The notes: generated from the sequence alone by a model not told the origin. DNA of 64,000 nt from Leptodactylus fallax (GCA_947044405.1 CAMRHE010000029.1:1015001-1079000), one strand, 5' to 3'; counted from the stretch's first letter, positions 33,742 through 46,271 are shown. Program-made: numbers and translations.

Positions 33742-35058
33742 ATGGGAAGTTTTGTGTCTGCAGACAATTCTTTTGTCTACTCCAGAGAGAAACTTTTGCA
33801 GCTTAGAGACACAGCAGGGCTGCCTACCATTTGCCCACACATCCCCCGAGAGCTCTGGAGAAAGAAAAAGCGGGGGAGGGGCTGCAGAGCTGGAACTCTT
33901 CAGAGGATTAAAAAGAGGCGTTACAGACCAGCTCTTCCCTCCATCATTATGGGCAATGTGAGATCTCTTGCAAACAAGATGGATGAACTAACAGCGCTCA
34001 CCAGGCATCATCAAGAGTTTTGGGTGTGTAGCATGATGCTACTTACAGAGTCTTGGCTCACTGAAGCTACTCCTGACCCTCTGGTCTCCTTGGATGGTTT
34101 TAAACTCCTTCGGGCAGACAGGACAAGGGAGAGCCGTAAGAGGAAAGGTGGAGGGCTGGCAATGTTTGTGAATAATAGATGGTGTAATCCTAGGCACATT
34201 GTGATTAAGGAGCAAACTTGCTGTAAGGACATTGAACTATTAGCTGTGAGCATGAGACCTTTCTATCTACCAAGGGAACTATCGCATGTCATCGTGATAG
34301 CTGCATATGTCCCCCCCTCTGCGAAAGCTGACGCTGCCTGCGAGGTCCTAAAAGCCACGCTGAGCCAGTTACAGTTGAAACACCCCCAGGCTCTCTTTCT
34401 TGTGTCGGGTGATTTCAACCATGCCTCTCCATCATCCACACTGCCCAGTTTCACACAGTATGTAACCTGCCACACAAGAGACGACAAAACACTGGACTTG
34501 TTCTTTGCCAACGCGAGGGAGGCATATAACTCATCAGCCCTACCGCCCCTGGGAAGATCGGATCACAATCTAGTGCATCTCCGACCTGTGTACAAGCCAC
34601 TTGTACGTAGAGAACCAGCTGTCACCCACACAATGAGGATATGGTCCGAGGAGAGTGATGAGGCTCTGAGGGATTGTTTTGACACAACTGCATGGGAAGT
34701 TCTGCAGGATTCTTATGGAGAAGATATAGAAGGACTCACACACTGCATAACAGACTACATTAATTTTTGTGTGGACAACACAGTACCCACAAAAGTGGTG
34801 AGGTGCTTCTCCAATAACAAACCATGGATTAACTCTGATATAAAAACACTACTTAAGGAGAAAAAGATGGCATTCAGGACAAGAGATAAGGAGGGGTTGA
34901 GGGAAGTACAAAAGGAGCTGAGGCATCAAATCAGGCAGGGAAAAGCCAGTTATAAGGAAAAAATGGAAAAGCAAATGGAAAGAAAAGACATAAGGGGGTC
35001 TGGGAGGGGCTTAAGTCAATTTTGGGTCATAAGCAGTCTGTCTGCCAGATTGAGGTAG
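33742..35058 (+). pseudogene. APE-type endonuclease half of the CR1/L2 ORF
   Basis: The 438-codon frame begins at ATG 33742. Endonuclease landmarks are in order: NVRSLANKMDEL, LLTESWL, RKGGGLAMFVN, AAYVPPSA, SGDFNHA and GRSDHNLVHL, carrying the expected catalytic Asn, Glu, Asp, Ser-Asp-His residues. A linker follows (PWINSDIKTLLKEKK). A frameshift in the GGGGG run near 34993 throws the frame off, so the codons after about 34993 are out of register; the true continuation is in the next frame. The intact enzyme nicks target DNA to prime reverse transcription. Confidence 0.9.
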
Positions 35059-36527
35059 ATGTTAATTGGCTTAATGAACTAAACCTATTCTTCAACAGAT
35101 TTGATCACACACCAGCTCCTCCCACCCCAGCATGTCCTTCAGCTCCCCCCACCACAATGACTTCACCCCATGCGGCTACTTCCCAACAGACCAGTAAATC
35201 CAGAAATCCTTGTGGGGACCAGCTGTGTGGTATAATTACATATATGTATAATATGAGCCTGAGGCAGGAAATAGTCCCTGAATTATGGAAATCTTTTTGT
35301 GTGGTACCAGTTCCAAAGAAACCTCACCCTATGGACCTCAACAACTACAGACCTGTAGCACTGACATCCCACCTGATGAAGATCTTAGAGAGATTGGTTC
35401 TCACACATCTCCGCCCTCTAGTGAGCCCCGCTATGGACCCTCTCCAGTTTGCTTATTGGCCGGGCATTGGGGTAGATGATGCCATCATCCACCTTCTGCA
35501 CAGGGCTCTGTCTCACCTGGAGAAACCAGGGAACACGGTGAGAATAATGTTCTTTGATTTCTCCAGTGCTTTTAACACCATACAGCCCAGGGTACTGAGG
35601 GACAAGCTGGGCCTTGCTGGAGTGGACCACCACCTCTCCAACTGGATCCTAGACTACCTCACAAATCGACCTCAATACGTGAGAGCCCAAGACTGTGTGT
35701 CAGGTACTGTGATCTGTAATACGGGGGCACCTCAGGGTACGGTTCTCGCCCCTTTCCTCTTCACACTGTACACTGCAGATTTTAGGTGCAACTCATCTAA
35801 CTGCTACCTACAGAAGTATTCTGACGACTCTGCAATAGTAGGCCTCATCACAGACAATGATGACAGGGAGTACAGAGAACTGAACCGGGATTTTGTGGAC
35901 TGGTGCCACTGGAACCACTTGAAGATTAACGCGGGGAAGACCAAGGAGATGGTGGTGGACTTCCGTAAAGGCAGATGCCCTCCTAAACTAGTGGACATCC
36001 TGGGGACGGGCATCGAGATTGTGAACACCTATAAGTACCTGGGTTTGCTCCTTAATAATAAGCTGGACTGGGCAGATCATATGGAGGCCCTGTACAGGAA
36101 GGGCCACAGCAGGCTCTACCTGCTTAGGAAGCTGAGAGCCTTTGGAATCCGGGGGGCACTTCTTAGGACTTTCTTTAACTCGGTAGTGGCATCAGCCATC
36201 TTCTTTGGAGTGGCCTGCTGGGGGAGCAGTGTATCAACCAGGGACAGAAATAAACTTGACAAGCTGATTAGAAGGGCCAGCTCTGTCCTGGGGAGCCCAC
36301 TGGACCCAGTGCAGGTGGTGGGTGACAAAAGGATGCTGTCCGTGGCGAGCTCCATGCAGAAGAAGAAGTCCCATCCCATGCATGAGACTGTGATCGCGCT
36401 GGGCAGTACTGTCAGTGACCGACTGCTCCACCCTAAGTGTGAGAAGGAGCGCTATCGGAAGTCTTTCCTCCCCACCGCGGTTAGGCTGTACAACCAACAC
36501 CGACCTAAGCGGAGATCATCACACTGA
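34995..36527 (+). pseudogene. Reverse transcriptase half of the CR1/L2 ORF
   Basis: The frame continues the protein from VWEGLKSILGHK. RT motifs include NNYRPVALTSHLMKILERL, IMFFDFSSAFNTI, APQGTVLAPFLF and the catalytic KYSDDSAIVG box, then TKEMVVDFR, YKYLGLLLNNKLDW and a C-terminus ending RRSSH. Between FNRFDHTP and GDQLCGIITY the usual GPDG-containing stretch is missing, replaced by an abrupt join near 35205, so about 40 codons seem deleted. The box reads YSDD rather than YADD. There is no independent start; the frame belongs to the preceding endonuclease ORF. Confidence 0.9.
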
Positions 36528-36745
36528 ACTGAACTGAAATATCTCTCTGCCTGTTAAATCCCCCCCTCCTCTGCTACTTCCTATCTGTCTGTCTGCTATC
36601 AATGTAATGCCTCTCACCTTGGAACATTCCTGTACATGCTGTATTTGTATTTGTATCTGCTTATCTTTGCTGCTGTAACACACTGAATTTCCCCATTGTG
36701 GGACTATTAAAGGACTATTATTATTATTATTATTATTATTATTTA

Positions 36746-37463
36746 CTTTAGTGACATGTGATGTATTAACGTATTAATGTATTTAAATGGACAGCTCATT
36801 CTCAGGTCATGAGCTGTCCGTTGTTGACCCATTATTTATGGCCCGTGAAAAATGGATGACACGTGGATGCCATTCTTTTCATTTGAAGGACCCACAGGGT
36901 TGCGATATGTATGGCGCTGTGCATGGTATTCAGTAAGGGGACCACAGCACCCTCCCAAACTCTTGGCCTCTTTAACCTGCTGATCAGTGGGGTGTTGGAC
37001 CCCACCAATCACATATTAACGACCTATCCACGAGTTTTTGGAAAAAACACAGCATGTTAATGATACCTATAAAAATGCTGCGGTTTTCCCCATAGACTTA
37101 AATAGGGGGAGGCTAAAATACAAAACGTAGTAGAAAAGCATTGACAAATGCAAGCGTTTTTGGGATTGCTGCAGCATTTCCAGTTTTTTTTCCTCTTTTA
37201 GCTTGGCCTATGAAACAAAAAGGGATCGTCCATCAAATTTAACTTTAGATAAATAGACTTATTGCCATCTACTGGATACACAAAGGTACAGTCTTACGTT
37301 ACATGCATATTCATTAGTCCAGTTCTGGAGTCCAATTCAGACATGACATAAAGCTGAATCCAACATACAGATAAAGGTAGATATGTATTATTATGCTCTA
37401 AATTTCCCTTATACCTAAACCCCAATAGCTTTTCACATACAGTATATGCCAACATTTTGAAAT
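36746..37463. other. Unassigned DNA
   Basis: Holds short stretches resembling dispersed repeats (for example GACCTATCCA at 37021). No gene. Confidence 0.45.
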
Positions 37464-37812
37464 TAAGGCCCCACATTGCGGAAAAGCTGCTCGTTTTTTG
37501 AAATCACAGCATTTCTGCCGTAGATTTTTTTCTGCAATGTGTGGATGGGATTAGCCAGAATCCCATCCACTTTGCAGTTACTATACCTATATGGAAAACA
37601 CCATCATTTCTGTAGGTATAATTGACATGCTGCGATTGTCAAAAATCACTTTTTCGCTGCAGATTTTTGTCTACAATGTGTGGATGGGATTAACCAGAAT
37701 CCACTTTGCAGGTAATGTAAAACGCAGCGTTTTTTGCCGAGATTAGAATGCTGAGTTTTCGCAACATGAGGCCCTGGCCTTAGGCGAATTCCACAATGTG
37801 GGGCCTTGGCCT
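37464..37812. mobile_element. Harbinger-type MITE, composite copy
   Basis: It starts after TAA with GGCCCCACATTGCGG and ends in GGGGCCTTGGCC. An inner end-like segment at 37760-37780 suggests two overlapping copies. Same family as 43815-44033. Confidence 0.55.
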
Positions 37813-38211
37813 CAAAGGGTTTTTCTGGCCCCTAATGCATGTTTCTTACTGATGACCTATGAGGTGGATAGGTCACCAGCACCTGATATGTGGGGGTCCG
37901 ACACATGCAGTACTGGGCAGGGAGCAGAAGTAGTTTGCTAATATTCATATTCATTCAATAATAGGAGCAGAGCTGCAGTGCTCCGGAACGACCACTAAGC
38001 AGTAGAATGGTTGGGACCATAACTGTCCTTCTATTGCTTGAAAATGAGCAGACTGATTCTACTCCCCATCCACTACTGTAGCTTCCAGCACCTGGAATTG
38101 CTGATGTGTTCGGGGTATGGGTGTTGGACCTCCATGGATCAGATGCTGATGGTCTATCCTGGGGTAGAATGGAGTACATTTATTATTCTTTTTTGTCTTT
38201 TGTCTGTGTCA

Positions 38212-38405
38212 GTATGTTAGTTATACCTACAGAAGCGCTGGCATTTTCCATATAGGTATAATAGGGGCAGAAAGTCTGCAGAGGACTTACTTACTGCAGA
38301 CTTTCTGCGAAAAACGCTGCAGAGAAAACCGCAATGTGTTTCTGCAGTGTTTTTTTTCCACAGCGTTTTCTTTCTTTGCTGCAGCTCGCTTTGTGGGGCC
38401 TTCGC
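38212..38405. mobile_element. Harbinger-type MITE, partial copy
   Basis: The right part ends TTGTGGGGCCTTCGCC and the interior has the family's AACGC(T/A)GCAG segments. The left end is missing. Confidence 0.5.
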
Positions 38406-38998
38406 CTTGCCTATGCTCACACGTTGAAGATGCATTATGGACACCTTGGGGCACTACAGTTATCAATGCCAGTTTTCATAACCCCATCGCTACCAGAGGG
38501 TGCACCTGATAAATGACTGAGGAATTCACTGGGCAATTCTCTGAGAAAATGTACACCAGCTAATAGCCAGATTTCTGACGTAAATGTTAATAAATCTGGC
38601 AGGGCCAATGGCCCCACCCCCAGTCTTCCTTCGCCTTTTCGGGGGCCCAGAAGTAAAAACTGTTGCAAAATAATTGCAGTTTTTTATGCCTTGTACACCA
38701 GAAAGCTGGTTCTGGGTGCCACAGTGCCCAACATATGGACATCTGAATTTATTCCACCCTCTAGTCTCTCAGCCTGACTCACCAGAAAACCAAATTCTTC
38801 CTAGTTAATCTGGATACAGACTTCTGATTTTTATAGGTGATTTTTTTTTCACATAACAGAGGGGAAGCTGAAATTGAGATTTCTGTGGGTTTAGTGGTGA
38901 AAATCCTGGTGACGGGTTCCTTTTGAAAATGATAATTCAGTAAACTTGCTGTTATGTTGCAAGTTTGGTGCGATCAAGTAGCAAAGAAAGCCAAGTAA
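38406..38998. other. Unassigned DNA
   Basis: No gene or transposon end was recognised. Confidence 0.45.
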
Positions 38999-39313
38999 GG
39001 CTAAGGCCCCACGTAGCGAAACACAGCTAAAAAAAACTACTGCCAAAAAAAAAAAAACGCAGCACAACATTGCCTATTTTTCCACAGCATTTTTCATTGA
39101 GTCTTTGCTGTGTTTTTTCTTTCCCTTTAAATCTATAGGGAAAATGCTCGCGATTCTGCAGCTAAAATGAACATGATCCGTTTTACAAAAACCCACGGAT
39201 TATATTTCCTGCAATGTGTGGATGAGATTAAACAAAATCTGATTCACTTTGCTGGCACTGTAACATATAGCAGAAAAAAAAAGCACCAAACCCACTGTGT
39301 TTCCGCAATATGG
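38999..39313. mobile_element. Harbinger-type MITE, right end decayed
   Basis: The left end is GGCTAAGGCCCCACGTAGCG after TAA at 38996-38998. The interior matches the family. The right end fades near CCGCAATATGGC. Confidence 0.6.
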
Positions 39314-41262
39314 CATATAATGTATGCCATACTCTAAAAAAAAAATGTATCATAAAAACAAGACTATAAAAAAATTCCCTGAAGGTGAAAGTGTCTCAAT
39401 TATTCTCTATAATCATTCTAACATGAATTGTGCAAAAACATAGAAAAAGAGCATTTACGTAAGTAATATTAACAAACTGATCTATGTAACAATGGTCTGC
39501 ATTAAATATACACATCTGTATGTTTGCTACACATAGTATATAAAATGCAAATACAAGGATGCAGGTTCAGCCCACATAATGTCTTCCCCCGTACTCTGCA
39601 TGTGAGTTCTCTGACTACACTATTTATAATATGTTCCTATCATCATTGCATGGCTATCTGCGTCAGTAAAGATATTGGACATTCCTTCCATGTGGATGTG
39701 GCTCTGTATTTCCTGTGATGCACTTGGAGAAACAGCATGAAGCGGTAAAATTATAATTCTAGCCTATGAAATAGCATTGTACACATGAATCATTATAATG
39801 AATCATACTGGAACAATAAATAAGCCCACACAGTGTTTCTGTTGAGATGAAATGTGGCGTACCTGTACAGCATAGAGGAAAACATATTTATAATAAGTGG
39901 TCGGATCCATTTTCTTGAGGAGTTCATCCATTCACAGTCTTATTATAGCACGGGTGAGGTGCCATCCAGATTAAATAACGCTATTATTGGAATCACTCTC
40001 TTTACAGGTTCGATTGTTCAGTTTCCATTTCCCCAGCAGGAACCATTGGCAGAATGTAGGTATTGTTTACAGCAGCCTGTATTCTCTTAAATGTTCCCTT
40101 AACCTTGCCTAGATTGTATCTATGTGTACAGGAAACAAGTGCAGCCTCAAAATGACTATTGTAAGGACAGGTATAACTTCTTAAGGTGCACATTTATAAC
40201 CAACTGATGCAACCATGTCTTAAATGTGACACCCAACTCTACATGAATGATCAGTAGGTTGCTCTGATGTTCAATATGTATCCTTATTTTTCCTGCACTA
40301 CCCTTGACAGAACTTAGAGTTATTGAGTACATGTAAGGCAGGCAGGGCTGATTCTGGCTATTCTCCTGCCTGAGGTGAAAATTGAGACCTTAGAAGATCA
40401 TGATCACACTAGGGTTTATATTCCCCAACTGTATGATACTATCCTCACCCAGGCCCTGGCGATGAGAGATATGCAACCCCAGCAGGTCGCACAGCCGCAC
40501 TACGTGCCTTCTCTGATCTGCCTTCCTTCTTTGAAATGTTGGAGATCCCTATTCCTGAACCGACATACTGGGAACTGACATCTCCCTCTCCACCGCCACC
40601 CACTGTGTGGCAGAAGCATAAGCCAAAGAGATGACAACTGCCATTCCTGACGCTGCCCTCGCAGAGACCCTGCTTAAATGGCTCCCCTAAGTAAACTCTC
40701 GCTTCCTCACTGGTTTCCCATTTCCTCTGACAGTGATTTTTGTTGTTACAGATGAGCCGCCCCATTTGCTTACTTTGCAGGTTCCCAAGTTTTTCCTCCA
40801 GTACTTACTTTTGATTGCTACTGTGTAAGGTGGAGTGGAACCCACTGTACTCTCCCTACACCCTACTATAGAAGTTCCAGAGCTTGTTGGCACTCCACAC
40901 CCTGACCCCAGGCCTCTTTCCAAACTATGGGAAATCTCCTTCGGTTAAGTGTCCTTTATGCGGACTTACCTATTCTATCTGGTTATGCTATTGACTGTTC
41001 TCATTGATTGTCCCCTGGCAGAAGAGTTAGTCTAGCCCATAATCTGTTTTCTGATTATTTATGTGTTTTGTTTCCCTTGCACATGTTGTTTATGTCCTTT
41101 CCTCCCCCTCTTCCCGCCCCCATTGGTCTAGAGGTCCATCACCGATGACTGACTCTGCACTGCCTCCTCTCAATCTTAATCACTGTGAAGGACCCTGCTG
41201 GCTTCTGATGACATGGTGAGCTTGCTTCCATATTTACCGTTTTTCTCTACCTCTAGTTTCCC
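39314..41262. other. Unassigned DNA, partly upstream region of an L1 fragment
   Basis: 39314-40370 shows nothing recognisable. The stretch 40440-40640 has an open proline-rich segment (PIPEPTYWELTSPSPPPP) in one frame that I cannot place. The C-rich sequence 41090-41260 could be the inter-ORF region of the L1 that follows. Confidence 0.4.
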
Positions 41263-41945
41263 ATGGTTAGATGTGTCACCTCGAATATGAAGGGCCTGGG
41301 CATCAATTCCAAACGTTGTTTAGTCTTATGGGAACTTTACTCCCCACATGCAGATGTAGCATTTCTTCAGGAAACGTATTATGACCATACAGGTACATTT
41401 AACTCCATGGCCAAACCCATTATACTATGCAATGTGTACACCCCTAACACTTCACAGGTTTTATTTATGCAACAGGTTTTGGACCGTCTCCGCTCCTACC
41501 CCTCTGCAGCTTGGTTGCTAGGAGCTGATTTTAATATGATCTTCTCAGAACATATGGATAGGTTATCCGTACCAAATAGACCCCCACAACGTGCAGAAAT
41601 CTATTACTGGGCGGCCCACCTGAGATATATTCCGTTTTGGGCAGCTATGTCTGCATATACAAAACGGGTGAAAATTCAAAAATTTTGGCTTGCATTTGTG
41701 CATCCCAATGCCCTCCTGTGGACTAACACAGGCCTCTGATCCTAGTTTCCTTAATTCTCTACTCCCCTTCCCTTCCTTCCACCCTATTGTCTCTCCCCTT
41801 GTCTCCAACACCAATATTCTATGTTCCTTATTGACAGAGCTGTTCTGTCTGATTTTCAGGCATATGACGATGTCTTATTATTGTTTGTCTGTTATGTATT
41901 TCTCAAAAAAACATTTTCTCAATAAAAATTACAGTTATAAAAAAA
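41263..41945 (+). pseudogene. L1/Tx1-type LINE: endonuclease start joined to 3' end
   Basis: The frame 41263-41739 opens TSNMKGLGINSKRCLVLWEL and carries FLQETYYDHTG, NVYTPNTSQVLF and LLGADFNMIFSEHMDRL, the N-terminal half of an L1-type APE endonuclease with its Asn, Glu and Asp residues. After about 41650 the match stops. The sequence then goes to a pyrimidine-rich 3' untranslated region ending TCTCAATAAAAATTACAG at about 41940. The RT and C-terminal domains are thus deleted and only the two ends of the element remain. It is inactive. Confidence 0.75.
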
Positions 41946-42197
41946 ACATACTCACCTGTACCAAGCACTCCAGTGTCTGCTACCACAGTCCGTTCAGTTG
42001 CGTACCATGTCTCAGCGGTCGCTGGAGAGAGACTGGTGACATATGTGAGTGACATCACCGATACCTCTTAGCAACTATTGAGTCTGCTAATTGGCTTCAT
42101 CGGTAATGTGGGGCACAGGGCTTCTGGGGAATGAGACATGTCACATGACCAAATGGGCTGCAGCGGCAGACGTCAGAGTGCCAGGGACAAGTGAGTA

Positions 42198-42219
42198 TTT
42201 TTTTTTTTTTTTTTTTTTA
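42198..42219 (+). repeat. Poly(T) tract
   Basis: An uninterrupted T run of about 20 bases. It may be the poly(A) tail of a minus-strand retroposed copy, but no body was recognised. Confidence 0.8.
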
Positions 42220-42459
42220 TGTTACACCTGCCACAGCACCTACAGTCTCTGACATCATTCATGACATCTCTGAGATTGGAGGAGGCCAGAAGATTAATGC
42301 CGAACCCAAGAGAGGTGAGTAACAGTGCTCCTCTCATTATACTCTGGGTTCTGAAGAGACCCCAGAATATAATCCTTCCTCCTCTGTTCCTCAGAGCTTG
42401 TCCTCTCCATCTAGAAGTTACACTGCACTCCTTGCACTTAGTATCTGTTTATTCACAGA

Positions 42460-42740
42460 TACTGGCTGGTGACGGGTTCATACAGCTTCAGTTACACAAC
42501 CTTTTCTATTAAAAGATGGCTGGACCATTGTAGCGAATAAGCCCTCTGACCTCTTGTGTCCCCCTATCTCCTCATAGAATGTAAGCTCTTGTGAGCAGGG
42601 CCCTCACTCCTATTGTTTGATATGTTTATTTCTTTGTCACATTGTAATGTCTCATATTGTCTGTTCATGTGTCCTCTGATTTGTAAAGTGCTACGGAAAA
42701 TGTTGGCGCTATATAAATAAAGTTATTATTATTATAATAG
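42460..42740 (+). mobile_element. CR1/L2-type LINE 3' end
   Basis: It matches the 3' untranslated region of the copy ending at 10668: GAATGTAAGCTCTTGTGAGC, AAAGTGCTACGGAAAATGTT, GGCGCTATATAAATAAAG and an (ATT)n tail. It has no coding part. Confidence 0.88.
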
Positions 42741-43299
42741 CAGTTTAGCTTTGGACGTGTTTGGTCCAAATGAAACCACTGGGCAAACCCAACAAATACA
42801 CTCAGTGCCACTCCCTTAGGGACTCGGCAGTCTACTACATGAGTCGAGAGACTCATCTCGCCTCATTGCAGATGCGACCCTGAAGGTAGGCTTAGCCTCT
42901 ATTTACACTTTAACTTGAAGGGAGTCTTTACCAGAACCCAGCATATCAACTCACCACTGACTATAGACTATAGTCACCTGAATCAATGTTTTTACCCTTG
43001 TGAATCAGTGCCTCCATTGCCAGGATTTTGCCTCTTTTTGTCAATATGCAAATGAGCTTTGCTTAGCATTGCAATGTATTGTGTTAATGTATTAGTGATC
43101 AGAACCCCTGGGGTTCAAGACCCCTAGGAGGTCTAATAATACTAATAATTACAGTAAAAAAAAAAAAAAAAGTTAAAAAATAATAAAAAAAAATTAAAAA
43201 TTTGAATCAACCTCCTACATTAGGTATCCCTGTGCCCAAAACACCCAGACTACAAATTTTTATAAAATATTTTCCTATATGCCATAGCAGGAAAAAAAA

Positions 43300-44330
43300 A
43301 AAAATCAAGAGGCAAACATGTTTTTTCGCTGTTTCGTCTCCCATAACAATTTGGATATTAAGCGATTGAAGCAGTAGATATTCACAAAAATGGTATAACT
43401 AAAAAGTACATCTGGCCCCTCAAAAAAATACACCTTATGCATCATTGTACACAGAATATAAAAATGTTACGGATGTCAGAATATGGAGACTCCAAGAAAT
43501 TTTCTTTTTTGCAAATTATTGGATTTTTTAAGGGGTAAAACATAAAACAAATTATATAAATTTGGTATCCCTGGAATCGTACCGACCCAGAAAATACAGC
43601 CCCCCTATAAAAGTTTGGATCAAAAGTGACTGAAGCAATAGTAATCCCCCAAAATGGTATAACTAAAAAGTACATCTGGCCCCACAAAAACAGACACCTT
43701 ATGCATGCTCGTACACAGAAATATTTTAAAAAGTTACAGGTGTCAGAATATGGCAACTCCAAGAAATTTTATTTCTGCAAAGTTTTTAAGGGGTTAAAAC
43801 GTTAAACTATATAAGGCTAAGGCCCCATGTTGCGGAAACGCAGCTTTTTTTTTATGCAGATTTTTCTGCGTTTTTTTGAGCCCAAGCCAGGAGTAGATTG
43901 AGCAGGGAGAAGTATAAGAATTTACCATATATTTCCCATTCCTTTTGTAGCCATTCTTGGCTTTGGCTCAAATAAACGCAGAAAAATCTGAAACAAAAAA
44001 AAGCTGCATTTCTGCAGCGTGGGGCCTCAGTCTAAATTTGGTATCCCTGGAATTGTACCAACCCAGAGAATACAGGTGACATGTAATTTCAGCTGCTCAT
44101 AAAAACAAAGCCAGTAAGAATATTCTCCAATTCCACTCCAATTACAATTTTTTTCCAGCTTTCCTGTACATTGTACGGAATATTACATGGTACCATTATG
44201 AAGTACAGTTTTTCCCGCCAAAATTAAGCCCTCATATAGCTCCTTGAAATGAAAAATAAAAAAGTTATAGCGTTTGGAAGGCGGGGAGTTAAAAACGAAA
44301 AATGGCTTCAGCTGTACAAACATATGGCCT
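43300..44330. repeat. Dispersed repeat in tandem ~265-bp units, hosting a MITE
   Basis: The segment ACTAAAAAGTACATCTGGCC occurs near 43398 and 43663, and GGTATCCCTGGAAT(C/T)GTACC near 43564 and 44040, showing a tandem duplication. A Harbinger-type MITE interrupts the second unit. The sequence is related to 10669-11265. No gene. Confidence 0.7.
43815..44033. mobile_element. Harbinger-type MITE, reference copy with empty site
   Basis: The 219-bp element starts GGCTAAGGCCCCATGTTGCG and ends in the near complement, GGGGCCTCAGTC. TAA flanks both ends (43812-43814 and 44034-44036). The undisturbed tandem copy at about 43556-43568 reads TATATAAATTTGG with a single TAA, which proves insertion with a TAA duplication. 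TAA duplication and GGC ends match PIF/Harbinger. No gene is encoded. Confidence 0.88.
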
Positions 44331-44374
44331 ACATGTGAAATGTTTCTAAATGCAACACTGCACTGGAGGCCTAA

Positions 44375-44593
44375 GGCTACGGCCCCATGTTGCGTAAACG
44401 CAGCTTTTTTTGTTGCAGATTTTGCTGTGTTTTTTGTGCCAAAGCCAAGAATGGCTACAGAAGGAATGGGAAATATATAGGAAGTTCTTATACTTCTACC
44501 TGTTGCTAAATCCACTCCTGGCTTTGGCTCAAAAAAACCGCAGCAAAATCTGCAACAAAAAAAGCTGCGTTTCCGCAACGTGGGGCCGTAGCC
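44375..44593. mobile_element. Harbinger-type MITE, second complete copy
   Basis: It is the same length (219 bp) as the copy at 43815. Ends are GGCTACGGCCCCATGTTGCG and GGGGCCGTAGCC; flanks are TAA (44372-44374) and TGA (44594-44596). The arms form a near-complete hairpin around GGAATGGGAAATATATAGGA. Confidence 0.88.
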
Positions 44594-45651
44594 TGAGAAT
44601 GTTTTATAAAGCTGGGAAAAGCCTTCAAAGTATACATATTCACAGGGCTCCATTAATTGAGGGTGATTTATTAAGCAAAATACGTCAGAATTCTGGTGTA
44701 TTTTGCACAAAAAAAAACTGTGCAGCATGTGCCACATTTACCAAGTGGTTTAGACACTTTTTCATTTACTTTTTTAGACACTTTTCTGTCTTGACCAAAA
44801 TGGGGCATGGTCTCATTAAAAGGGGCATGGCCTAACGTGCACTTTTATGCGACAAAAATGCGGCAAGTACTTTATTTTTTAATTATACCTATAAGGAAAC
44901 CCCTCTTTTTCGGTAGGTATAATTGACATGTTGCGATTTCCAAAAACACGGCGGTTTTGGAAATTGCAGCATTTCCACTGCATGTATGTTTCTGCAATCT
45001 GTGAATGAGATTCGCATAGCACACTGACCCATTCATTTCTGTCGGCCCATGCACATGACCGTCTGGGCCGCAAAACTCAGGACAGGTCCTATTCCTCTCC
45101 AGTTTTGCAGACGTGCTTCTGGGGCTCCTATTCATTGGGGCACATTTATCAACGTGTTTGTGCCTGATTTTGGCGTGAGCTGTGCCTTTTGTGTGCCTTT
45201 TTCGCCGTTACACCAGATTTATGAAGCGTTTGCCCCTTTTTTCTTCATGAGAATTCCCTATCTGCCACTTTGTGATTTTGGTGAGAATAGTAGGCTGCAC
45301 CTTATTTATTATGTAGGTGAAAAAAAAAAAAAGGCACAAGACACATAGTGAGGACATGTGCAGAAAATTTATCAACTACTTGCACCCGACTAGTAAATTA
45401 TGCCAGAAATTGAAAGGGCGCACAAAAGGCGCAACTGCAATGGAGCCCTGGAAGCAGGGCCGCAAAATAGAACAGGAATAGGACCTGTTCCATATTTTGC
45501 GGCCCAGACTGTTGGCCCGCACACGTGACCATGTAATTCACGGTCATGTGTACGGGCCCATAGAAATGAATGGATTAGTGTCCTATCTGGGAAAAACCCC
45601 GATAGCATACTGACCATTCATACGAGGCTAAGACAGTATTAGTAAATCTGA
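44594..45651. other. Dispersed repeats without genes
   Basis: 45000-45130 and 45450-45630 carry inverted-related segments (CCCATTCATTTCTGTCGGCC; CATAGAAATGAATGGATTAG). A GGGGCACATTTATCAAC motif near 45138 is a frequent frog MITE end. No gene. Confidence 0.5.
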
Positions 45652-46271
45652 GCCATTGAGGCATATTTATCAGTAGAAGTCCGACATTTTCTACTTTTGC
45701 GCCAAAATTTATGGTGCACAGCATTTATGACATATTTATGAACAGTGTGCACCAGATAGAATAGAAAAATACAATAGGCTAGACACTTTTAAAATATGTG
45801 CCCCAGCATGGTCGTGGTTTGGAAGTGTCTAATTTCACAACACATTTACAGTATGAAACAGAAAAGAAGGTATACGGAACAGATTTCTTGTGCAAAGTAG
45901 ACTAAGTTTAAAATGGTTTAAAGAATTTATGCATTTACTTTGTGTGCTATAAATTCCTGTCATTCGTCACATATTTGTCTGCTCTATAAAAGAGAGATGG
46001 TTTGTGTCTGCTTATGTTGTGCCAAAAATTGTAGAGCTTGTGATGCGTCAGCCAAATATTTGTTCCTTAGATCCTGCAAGGTAAGTTCTAGGTCTACAGA
46101 TTTTGTCTACGTTTTGTACCAAATATTTGTCTCATGGTGAAGCTCAACACTTTTAGTCGGATGGTATTTAAGTTAGAATTTTGGAGCTTCTAGAAACACT
46201 CCATATTTATGAAGGTCCAGGCGACAGATTCATAAATATGTTTAAAACTACAAACAGGATTTGTACTTTAA
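45652..46271. repeat. Direct repeat, unit 1 (uninterrupted)
   Basis: The unit starts CATTGAGGCATATTTATCAG and contains AGTATGAAACAGAAAAG (45850-45866), the undisturbed equivalent of the insertion site of the transposon in unit 2. A second unit starts at 46272 and resumes after the insertion at 49126. Confidence 0.8.

Larger units (their letters stand above)
33551..36745 (+). mobile_element. CR1/L2-type LINE, nearly full length
   Basis: The element begins near AAGATGGCGCCACTGG (33555), has a ~190-base 5' leader, an endonuclease frame, an RT frame, and a short 3' tail with GAATTTCCCCATTGTGGGAC ending in (ATT)n at about 36717-36742. This end type fits L2-group LINEs, which insert by target-primed reverse transcription and often leave no duplication; none is seen. 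It is about 3.2 kb. One frameshift and an internal coding deletion make it inactive. Confidence 0.88.

Noticed and set aside
44183..44737. 184-codon minus-strand frame
   Set aside because: It spans a hairpin MITE and its host repeat; the translation is a by-product of the inverted arms.
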